This document shows, piece by piece, positions 10,199 to 20,200 of a stretch of DNA of 64,000 nucleotides. The notes beneath the pieces were generated by a model, which had not been told where the DNA came from, did not search any database, and was given only the letters and a program-made list of their open reading frames with translations. The stretch's first letter is position 1, and every line of letters starts with the position of its first letter. Position numbers and translations under genes: made by a program. Source of the stretch: Calliopum simillimum (lineage: Eukaryota; Arthropoda; Insecta; Diptera; Lauxaniidae); assembly GCA_951812925.1 (NCBI GenBank), contig OX638368.1, positions 26,537,187 through 26,601,186 on the forward strand, read 5' to 3'.

Positions 10199-13100
10199 TT
10201 AGTTACCACTCTTCAAAGATTCTAAACTTAATTTATTTAATTCGTCATCTAACATATCATTAATCTCTTGACTTAAGGCCATTTCTGAGCCTGATTCTTC
10301 AAGTACAGGTGCTGCTGTTTTGGGTAAAGGTGGTGGTGGTAACACTTCTTCATCGGAAGAAACATAAAATTTCGAGTTATCCACCTTATGGATTTCATCA
10401 AACTTAACAGTATCTTCCGCGGGTTTGGTATCAACAGCAGCTGCACTTGCAGCAGTTGCCTGTTGATTCTCTTCCGATGTGTGAAGCCCAAAATTTTTCT
10501 TCAAAAAATCAAATATATTTCCTTTTTTCTTTTGTTGGTTAGTGTTTTTTGGACTATGCTCGTTGCTATTATTGCCACTGCTGTTGTTGGGCTGTGTCGT
10601 CTTCTTCGCAAGCTTTGGCGAAGTTGGCGGTGTTGTGGTAGTAACCTTGATTTGTGTCTCCACAATATGTAGACGCGCTATAAGCAGATTATCATCATCT
10701 TTTTTAGACGCGGTATAATCTGCTATTGCGGTAGCACCAACTGGCACAATTTCTGAATCACGGTCAGCCTTAGCCATAGAATCTGAACCACTTATGCAAC
10801 ATTGTATGGGTTTGGGTATTTTCGATTTACGCGCAAGTATGGGTGTTGACTTCTGGGATGTTGGTGTCGTTGGCACGGAAGTATTAATTTGTGTACGCGC
10901 CTTACGTTCTTCGGCAATAATTTTTTCACATGTATCGATAAGCGCTTTAGAATGCGCAGCTCTAGCGGCAACAATTGGTGAATTCGGTTTTGAGCCATTG
11001 AGACCATCACAACGGCGTATATCCGCTGGTGTAACTTCAAAGCAGCCTGTGATAGGTACTTGCTTATGCGTGGGCAAAGCGCGTATATCGACTTTATCAC
11101 ACAGCATCTCTTCAATAGACTGTTGACGCTGTATTTCAGGGCTTTTTGGTGGCAAAGGAGCTGCCGCAAAACTTGTCAGAAAGTTTGCGCAAAGTTCAAT
11201 ATCATCATTGGTTGGTTGATTTGGACTTCTAGGCGATGCCGGTGATGAGGGCGCTGATGTGGCCAATTTATAAAGACTTGATTCGTTTGGTGGACACACA
11301 AGAAGTGGCGGTATTTCCGACTTAACATGCAGCAAAGGCATTGTTGGTTGTGTGCGTGCTCTATTGAGTATTTCTTCATTGTGCGGTGGACTATGTACTA
11401 AAGCTTTGGTCTCAAAGGGTCCTGCAGGAGCGCCGCCACTCGAAGTATTAGATAAGGTTGATGCATTTGAAATCATTGAGATTTTCTTAGCATCCCAATC
11501 GGTGGAGAAATTTGTGCTGCTCGTATTTGAGTTGTTGGATACTTCAGATATGCGCAGCAACACATCCTGTTGCTGTGGTACATCACCACTATTTTCCCTA
11601 GACAGCAGATTTCTCTTTGCTGGTTGTGGTGATTGAGGCGGTGTAATCATTTTTGTTGTTGTTTGTGCAATGCGACTCCTAGGCAATGGTTTCGGTGGAG
11701 TTGGTGGTGGTGTCAATTTACTGCCTTGATCATTAGAGAAGCAGCTGCTTAAAGCTTTGACCGTATTTGGTTTTGGTAGCTCATCCGGATTTACAATCGT
11801 TATTGGTGGAGCGCATTGTACAACTTCTGTTTGCTGCTGTTGGTGTTGCTGTTGTACTGGTGGTATTGATACCATCGTTTGTGTTGATGTCCCAGCTACA
11901 ACATATGGTGATCGCATTACTTGAGGTTCACTAACACATGCGGTCTTGGGTGGCATTGATTTCGTTGCCGTTTGGGTTTGATTGCTGCCTAATAATGGTT
12001 CAGTGGCTTTTGGCGTTTGTTGCTGCCAGCGCTGTTGGTGGTGCTGCTGCCGTTGTTGTTGTTGTTGTTGTTGTTGTTGCTGCTGCTGCTGAGGTAATAG
12101 GATCTGACTCTCGATGCTGTCAATTGTGAACATTGGTTCTTTTTTGCTACTTGCAGTAGCTGTAAAGTAGGGTAAATGAGACTTCTTCGGAGACAAAGTT
12201 GGTGTCGTTGGTGTTGGTGGAGTTGTTGGTGTATTTGCTCTGATTGGTGTTGGTGGCGCTGTTGGTGTATTGGTTCTTAACGGTGTTGGTGATGTTGTTG
12301 GTGTTTGCGATCTTATCGGTGTTGGTGGTGTTGTTGGAGTATTTGATTTTGTTGGGCTTTGCATATTCTTTGAGTTAAATATTTCCACGCGTCCGTTGAT
12401 GCTGAATTGACTATCAGGCTTGTGACTAACGGTTGGACTATTATTAATTGGTATTTGATTGGGGCGTTTTGGTGGACTAGAACGGCGTGGAAGCTTAGGT
12501 GACATTGGTGGCTTACTAGCAAGTCCTAAAGAACGCGGTATCATAGAAGGTGAGTCCGGATAGCGTGGTGGAGACGAAGGTGTCGCCACTGGGCTGCTAA
12601 TTGGACTGTGAAAACTATTGGGAGGACTACCAAAAACTTTGGGTGGACTTCCGATTGGACTTGGTGGTGTATAATGTGTGGTGGCTGTAAAAATTTGCGT
12701 TGGTATTGCCGTCGGCGGAACTTTTGGACTCATTTCACCACCACTGGCCAAATCTTCAGCCTCTTCATCTAGCTCTATGTCGTTTATGAAAGTGTCCTTG
12801 AACATTTTTAACAGATTGCGCGCATGTACCATTTCATTCGATGGCTTACGGTTCAATTTGAATTTTGACTTATCCATACCATGACCATTATCGTTACCCA
12901 ACACCTCTTTATCAACATCAACAAAAGCTACACTACTTGCTGGATCAGCTGGATATGCGGGATATGGGGATTTTTTACCAAGACCAAAACTACTTTCAAT
13001 ATTATTGCTACTTTTACATTTGTTTGCAACTGGGGAATTTGTTGGGGATTTCAATAAATTGTTAGTAGAACTTACACTAAATTCCATTTCGTTAGTTGTT

Positions 13101-14215
13101 GTTGTCGCTGCTGCTGGTGCGGCGGCTTGACTCGATAGCTCAGCAAATTCGGCTTCAATCAAATTTACGGCATTTGCCGCCTCTTCAAGTTGTTTCTCTT
13201 CCAGCGCCAAAGCGGCAATTGCTTCATTTAGCTGCTGCTCTTGTGTCAACTGTTGCTGCTCCTCATCAACATCATCTGAAGTGTGTATGCCGCTGTCATC
13301 TCGATCGACTTCCAGCACTTTAAGCTCCACTACTGGGTGTGGTGGTGGCTGCGCTTCCTGTGACTGTTTGATACGTTGCTTAGCTGTTTCATCTTCATCT
13401 TTCATAATCTCTAGCTGGCGCGCATCAACCAACACTACAGGCGGTTTCTTGACTTCTTCTTTGGTGGCGGCATTTTGCAAACTGGAAAGACGCTCTTTCA
13501 GCGGTGGCACTGGTATATCAACCAATTTGCTAGTGGATGCATTTGCTGAATTGACTATATTCTGTTGTTGTTCCAAATTCTGTAGACGATTCTTAACGCT
13601 GCTGATGTCACCAGAGAGACGCTTGACTTCTTTCTTTGTAGCTGCTGCTGGCAGTTGTGCTTCAGCATCGATTTTAAAACGTTCCCTCAGCGTTACCTTG
13701 GGCACACCACCATTGCTGATCATGTTGCCCTGCGACTTAAGCGGTTCATTGTTTGCTGCTTCGAACATTTCCTTACGCTTTGAGATATCAATTTTTGGCA
13801 AATCAACTTTATTCTTCTCCAGCAGCACATCTTGACTATCATTTGGTGAATTGACTTCGAAACCAATGAGGCGTTCTTCAATTTTACTGCCACGTCTGGC
13901 GGCATATATTTCTGTGGTTCCAACGCCACGTTCGGGCGTTGATTCTTTCAAAGTTGTAGCTGTAGTTGTTGTTAAAGTTTTTGGTTGATTTTGGCTGAGT
14001 TTGAAACCGGTACTACCACCGCAGGTCGCTCGAGAGACACGTTGTTTATAATCTTGTATGGCACCCTCATAGGTGTACTCACATGGATCTGGTGAGCTGG
14101 CTGGTGCTGTGCTAGAGGAGGTATCATAACCAGGTGAGGAGATGTATTCACGTGTTGTGCTGCTCTGCAGATGATTATTGTCGTAGATAACTTTGTCCAA
14201 ATCGGCATTGTCACT
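10199..14215 (-). CDS. Coding exon 5, 4-kb terminal exon (residues 264-1601)
   Basis: The exon is entered at catttcag/AGT after a clean pyrimidine tract and stays open for 1338 codons to TAA at 10199. Order in the protein: a short motif YEGAIQDYKQRVSRA (about residue 312); spaced segments of similar form (KIDISKRKEMFE, VTLRERFKIDAEA, SVKNRLQNLEQQ, PPLKERLSSLQ) that look like short helices; a Glu/Ala/Gln coiled-coil stretch; a long Ser-Pro region; imperfect NTPTxPPTPIR repeats (12.2-12.35 kb); a 14-residue polyGln run near residue 975 (12.05-12.09 kb); SH3-type proline motifs such as PPTPPKPLPRSR; and a C-terminus with FDFLKKNFG and EINDMLDDELNKLSLES. The protein is mostly disordered. No enzyme motif is visible. 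Long ORFs in other frames here are shadows of this exon. Confidence 0.93.
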   Translation of the reverse strand, partial: SDNADLDKVIYDNNHLQSSTTREYISSPGYDTSSSTAPASSPDPCEYTYEGAIQDYKQRVSRATCGGSTGFKLSQNQPKTLTTTTATTLKESTPERGVGTTEIYAARRGSKIEERLIGFEVNSPNDSQDVLLEKNKVDLPKIDISKRKEMFEAANNEPLKSQGNMISNGGVPKVTLRERFKIDAEAQLPAAATKKEVKRLSGDISSVKNRLQNLEQQQNIVNSANASTSKLVDIPVPPLKERLSSLQNAATKEEVKKPPVVLVDARQLEIMKDEDETAKQRIKQSQEAQPPPHPVVELKVLEVDRDDSGIHTSDDVDEEQQQLTQEQQLNEAIAALALEEKQLEEAANAVNLIEAEFAELSSQAAAPAAATTTTNEMEFSVSSTNNLLKSPTNSPVANKCKSSNNIESSFGLGKKSPYPAYPADPASSVAFVDVDKEVLGNDNGHGMDKSKFKLNRKPSNEMVHARNLLKMFKDTFINDIELDEEAEDLASGGEMSPKVPPTAIPTQIFTATTHYTPPSPIGSPPKVFGSPPNSFHSPISSPVATPSSPPRYPDSPSMIPRSLGLASKPPMSPKLPRRSSPPKRPNQIPINNSPTVSHKPDSQFSINGRVEIFNSKNMQSPTKSNTPTTPPTPIRSQTPTTSPTPLRTNTPTAPPTPIRANTPTTPPTPTTPTLSPKKSHLPYFTATASSKKEPMFTIDSIESQILLPQQQQQQQQQQQQQRQQHHQQRWQQQTPKATEPLLGSNQTQTATKSMPPKTACVSEPQVMRSPYVVAGTSTQTMVSIPPVQQQHQQQQTEVVQCAPPITIVNPDELPKPNTVKALSSCFSNDQGSKLTPPPTPPKPLPRSRIAQTTTKMITPPQSPQPAKRNLLSRENSGDVPQQQDVLLRISEVSNNSNTSSTNFSTDWDAKKISMISNASTLSNTSSGGAPAGPFETKALVHSPPHNEEILNRARTQPTMPLLHVKSEIPPLLVCPPNESSLYKLATSAPSSPASPRSPNQPTNDDIELCANFLTSFAAAPLPPKSPEIQRQQSIEEMLCDKVDIRALPTHKQVPITGCFEVTPADIRRCDGLNGSKPNSPIVAARAAHSKALIDTCEKIIAEERKARTQINTSVPTTPTSQKSTPILARKSKIPKPIQCCISGSDSMAKADRDSEIVPVGATAIADYTASKKDDDNLLIARLHIVETQIKVTTTTPPTSPKLAKKTTQPNNSSGNNSNEHSPKNTNQQKKKGNIFDFLKKNFGLHTSEENQQATAASAAAVDTKPAEDTVKFDEIHKVDNSKFYVSSDEEVLPPPPLPKTAAPVLEESGSEMALSQEINDMLDDELNKLSLESLKSGN

Positions 14216-17200
14216 CTGAAATGAGAGGAGAGGAGAGGTATGTGAGTTACTTAGTCTAAATGAAGCTTTTCATTCAGAACGCATAAATTTTGTGTTTATT
14301 TTCTTAATGGTAAATAATTTTCAAATTAAAAATATCCAAAAAAACATTCTGTGTTTATATTTTTGCGATCGCGCATGGTTTTAATGATCCCAATCACAAT
14401 AAATATGCCATATGGTTAAGTTTGACATTTGATTGTTGGCGCTGGCGCTATTAGTCTGGTGTATATATTGTAGTATTGTTGCTTTTTAAAATACCACATG
14501 CCCTCTAAAATAACAATCAGAATAAATTGTTATTGTTGCAATTTATTTGATATATTTTCATTATTATTTTTTTAAACGATTTTTGTGTGATTTCTTGGTA
14601 AAAGTGTATATTTCATTTGTTATCATTTATAACGTAAACTGTCCAATAGCAGATGGTAACAGCCTACATGGTTTCATTGATTTTAGTAAGTATTCTAGAT
14701 TGCATTTGTGGCTAGATTTTAGGAATGTTCTTGAATAAATATTCTATATTTTTATTACATTTTTTGCGCATTATTCTTGAGTTTTAAGCATCTCTTGTCT
14801 TTGATGACCCCTAACACCATTTCTTGTTCGCTACTTTAACCCATTATAATCCAGTTTTTTGAAAAAGAACACATTGAAACAGGAAATAATTGATTAAGTT
14901 GTTCTTAAATAAGATTTTAGCTCACTTTTCTGACGTCGTCTATTAGATTTTCAAGAATAATCGTGGAATTTGCATATATTGTTTTCTTTCGATTAAATGT
15001 CAGTTATTTAGGCTATGAAATGATTGGAATAATATGGTGGAGCTTTCGCAATGGCGGAAAGATTCCCCGGGATAGCCTCAGATTCCTCTCTTCTCCTACT
15101 TAATGGCGGTACGCGGTTAAAATAGAATATCGTTAAATTCTCAGAATCTTCTACTAAGTATATGGATTTCATGATCACATTAAAGGCGATCATCTACGAA
15201 GATCATGTAGTTTTTTAGAGAACATCTGTTTCAATAGATTCTATCTCGCCTAGCAAACTTTGTTCTGTCTCTGTGTTCAATGCCTCAACATTTTCCTGGG
15301 TATTCAGAAAACACATATGTTAAGTTTTACATCGTTCAATCGCTCCCCAGTGGAGTAATGAATCATCTCATGTGTACTGACCATTATTTTTACTTCTCAC
15401 ATATTTCTCTCAAGCATACTGCCTCCTTTTGTCATCCCTTATGGTAGAGCTCATAGAACATAACATATATTCACTTTTTCCTTCTTTCTCTAATGCAGAG
15501 AAGGAGGCGTGGCAGAATTCAAAATGGCAGCTTCAATATGGCAGCCGAAAGATGAAAAAAAAAAAAACAAGTGTAACGCAAAAAAGGCTTCCGGAAAAAA
15601 AAAATACGTAACTTGTTGGGTCGTTTTTTGGTTAAATTCAAACCTGAAGGATGCCCTTTAATAGATGGTGTGATTGAATGACAAAACCCAAAATAGCCGT
15701 TCCAATATGGCGCTCAAAAATTCAATATGGTGGACTGTTTTTTAAAAATCGACTAATTTGTACCAAATTTGGTACATGTGGTTTTTTGGGTCGCTGATCA
15801 CGTACAAGTTCCAAGATGGCGGACAAAATTTAAAAAAATCAACCAATTTTCCTGAAATTTGGTGTATGGAGGTTTTTGGAGCTGCTGATTACAAATACGA
15901 AATGAAATATGGCAGATCCATTATGTGGAACAAATTTGCAATTACCTAACGCCATCTTTAATCTTACATTTAGAAAACTTTTTTAAGAAAAATTTTTGCA
16001 AAAATTATTCAAAGGAAAAAAATTTTTTTTTTTAACTTTCCAAAAAATTCCATAAAAGATCACACGCATTGCTTGGACGATTCTAAGCATTTTTTGCCTA
16101 ATACACTTTTTACGTAAGATTCTTTCCTCTCGAGTAAAAAAAGATTTTAGCCTGCTGCGGGCGTTCGAAAGCCTAAAACTCTCATGTAGCGTCCGAATCC
16201 CATCTTGAGTCATACATCATTTTAAAGCTTATAAATTATGCTTTAATTTAGAGTACTTTTAAAAAAATCTAAGGGATATTTTTTTAAAAAAAATTCAAAA
16301 GTATTTTTAAGTGTAAAAAATGTTGGTGAAAAAAAATTTTTTTCACCAAGAAATATTTTTTTATAAAAATAACACTTCAAAATGAATGGGACCAGTAACT
16401 TAGATTTATCAATTTACAAACTTTAGTGTAAGCTATAAATTTTTGAAAAAACACCATTTTCATGAAAATGACAAAAAACACCAATTTCAACACCCTGTAT
16501 TTTAACAAAAAATAGTACTAGGACCAAATCCTCCCGGGTTGTTGTTCTTGCACACCGGATCTACCATATTGCCAAGTTTGATCGAAATAGGAGAAAAAAA
16601 AATTTTGAGCTGGTACACTTGGCGTGGATTGCTTCATATATAGATTTTAGTACCTGGAGACCGATCCCTGCTCGGTCAACAATCTAATCTTATTATTTTA
16701 GTCGATGTTTTTATTCATAGCTGTTTTTTGTTATGAAACTCGTACCTTTTCACCTCTAATGGTTCTGCTTTCAAAATGATAAATTAACCGATGAGAATAA
16801 TAATAACAAAAAATTCGGAAAGTATCGAATGGTGTAGAAAAGTATCAAAAACTCAAATTTTTTTTGGCGAAATAGAAGGCCCTAAAATAAATAAATGGGA
16901 TATGCCACGCACCCAAAATATTTTGTCTTTTGTTTGGCGGCTGAAATATCTTATCTTCAAAGGATCATAACTCGGAAAATAAGAATCCTATTGGAAAAAT
17001 CTGAAAGAATATTTGGATAAGGAAGAGTGTAACTATCCGATGCTATTAATAAAAAAGAATTTCGCCTTTTCTTATAGCTACGCTGTAAGACTGAACACAG
17101 CGTTTTCTTCAACTTAAAGCAAAGATATTTCAAAATCCTGCAGGTATAATGACAGTTCTGCTGATGAAGACGGATTTAGCGTCAAAAAGTACATAGGACT

Positions 17201-20200
17201 GCATATAAGAATTAAACAGTTCATTCCATTTTTTTTTTGTGCCTGAGTTATAAACAAAAATTTTTATTTTTATAAAAAAGTGGGCGTGGCAATTATTAAA
17301 CAAAGCCATCTTTTTGTTATGCTTTAGATACTCCTGATCCAGATTCGCATACCAAATTTCATCAAAAGATGTTGTATCATTTGCGAGAAACAGCATTTAA
17401 TGTGTTTTACTTGTATGGGAGGTTCCACGCGCACTTTCGATATGTTGCCTACTTTCAGGTCGTAGGTGCCTAATAGCAAGTAGACTCCCTACAGTTAAAT
17501 TCAGAAAGATTGCTTTAGTACTTTTCTTTTTATAGCGCAATATATTTTTGTGGGCGGTGCTACGCCCTTGAACGAGTTTTCGCAATATAATGGCATATGA
17601 CACATTAATTCTTGTTTGAAGAGGTTACAGATCCAAAATTTTCATCAAAATTGTCGGAGTCGTTTTCGAGTAATATTGAATCAAAATTTTCAAGGGTTAA
17701 AAAGTGGGCGTGGCACTTACTCGATCCCGCCCACTTTTCGTTTGTTACAAGATATTATTAAGCAGTACCTTCATACCAAATTTCATTAAAATACCTTGTA
17801 ACATTTGCGAGAAATAGCATTTAACGTATTTTGCTTGTATGGGAGGTTCCACGCGCAACGGCGATATTTTGCCCGCTTTCAGATCAGAGATGCCTTATAG
17901 CAAGTATGCTCCCCACGGTTAATTTTAGAATGATTACTTTATTAGTTTTCTTTTTATACCGTATTATATTTTTGTGGGCTGTGCCACGCCCTTCAACGAG
18001 TTTTCCCAATATAACGGCATATCACATATTAATAATTGTTTAAAGAGGTAAAATCTCCAAAATTTTCATTAAAATCGTTGGAGTCGTTTTCGAGTAATAT
18101 TGAATCAAAATTTTCATGCGTTAAAAAGTGGGCGTGGCACTTATTTAATCCCGCCCACTTTTTGTCTGTCACAAGGTACTGCCAAACAGTACCCGCCTAC
18201 CAAATTTCATTCAAATACCTTGTATAGTTTGCGAGTTATGACCAAATCAAATTTAAAATTTAGGGCGGTGCCACGCCCCCTGGTAAGCATTTACAAAGTT
18301 CAAACCTAGCTCATTCTTCATTGTATGCTAATATCTAACACTGTTCCAAGTTTTATTATAATCGCTGTACCCGTTTTCGAGAAAAAGTTTTGCCCGTTCC
18401 GAACAAACATACATAAGTACATACAATTTTATCTCGTATAAGAAGAGAAGATTTGAGAGCCTCAACATTCAATGCATCTCAGGCTCAATATTGGTCATTG
18501 CTCGCAGAAACCATACTATGACCGACGATGGTTGAGTTATAAATATATAGGGAAATTTAATATACGACTTATTTATGTGGGTTTCATTGATATCTGACCC
18601 TCTACAACTCCTTAATTAACCATTAAACTGCCTGGTGGCCATGCAAACTTTTAAAAGAGTTGTCTTAGTGCAGCGCGAAACTTTTATATTGTACGTTTCG
18701 GCTGGAGTCTCTTTTTCGAATGCGATAGCGAGACAAGATCGATACGAAACGATCGTTCTTGTGGCGCAATATTAGCATTAATAAAGTACATGATGCTAAG
18801 GTTTCAGCCTATGTGAGTAATTTTCAATATTTAGACTTATTCTGTTGGCATTTTTTGATTGAGAATTTTTTGGGAAAATTATCTCTAAGGAGTGAAATAT
18901 GCTTAAAAACTTTTTTCGTTTTTGAAAACGTACAACTTTTTTAAACAATGTTGAAGAGAATATCAAGCAGAAGATGTGCATAATTGATAAGTGCACCCTA
19001 TTTCAAATGAACAGATGCGTACTCGTATATGAATTGACCATTCTGTATTTGATTACTCATCATAATGATAAGTAGTTAAAAAATTTAATTTATACCTACT
19101 CGTATATAAAGTATTTTTCAATTAAAACTGAAATCCATAATAATTAATTTTGCTTTTAATATTTTATTGCTGTTTCTTTAGTGGTGGCAACAGAAACAAA
19201 TTGTCGAGGCATCAATTAAAGACAATTAGCGCCAATGTCTGGAGCGAGAGAGAATTGTTTTCTAATTGTAGTAATTGTTTTGTAAACGTTTTGACGTACT
19301 CTTTTCTTAACATTTTGGATTAGTTTTGCTAAACTTTGCACATCACTTATCAAATAAATATTCAACATTAAGAGTGCGAGCACAATGTAGTGTTTTTTTC
19401 TTTTGACTTTAGTTAACCCATTGTTAAGGTTAAAGTCAGCTGCTCGTTGAAGTTAAATGCTTTGTATAAAGTTGATAGATAAAGTAATGGGTGTTTGTTT
19501 TTTTGGGAAGGTTTGTTTTTCAAATTGGCAAAACTTTTTATATGGACAGCCAGTTTGAGAGCTGGCAGGTAATTTGTTGTTCATTTTAATCACAAACCGA
19601 ACTAGTTTTTAATGTCTTGTTTCTATTAGCTTGGTTAGCCAAAACAAGTAAAACCAAAGCTCAAAGTACAGCGTTCTCACTGAGTCGGTTGGTTTTTCTC
19701 TTTCATGCTGACTATTTGTTCGATTTTCTATCTAATTCAATTGAAATTAACTAAAATCTCTCATAGAAATCGAAAAGCTCTTTGAACTAGATAGAAAATC
19801 AAACAAATAGTCAGCATGGAAAGAGAAAAACCAACCACCTCAGTGAGAACGCTGTACTTAAAGCTTTGGTCGAAGAAAACATGCTTAAAAGGAAGTAAAA
19901 CGTTCACGAGTTTTTATTACAGAAATCAGAAACCGGTCAATTGGTCATTAGAGATGAAAAAACCGCAAAGTGCTTTTAAATTAGAGGGTCATAATCGAGG
20001 GAGGGGGGAAAATGCACCCTTTACAGTTTTTTCGAACAAAATTTCGATATTTTTCTTTTCAGTAAACTTTTTGCAGAGAATTAAATTTGCCATCGAAATA
20101 ACTTACTCAAAAAATTAAAAAAAAATTTCTTATATGTACCAAAAATTTTTAAACAAAATAGGAAAAAAAAAAAACAAAAAAAAAAAAAAACAAACGAATT

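Noticed and set aside
10792..11169. 125-codon minus-strand ORF (and other overlapping minus ORFs within exon 5)
   Set aside because: It is an alternative frame of the same long exon. Only the 1338-codon frame connects to the upstream exons.
13281..13835. 184-codon plus-strand ORF
   Set aside because: It lies entirely antisense to the 4-kb coding exon, has Ser/Cys-rich low complexity produced by complementing Gln/Ala/Pro codons, and has no domain.
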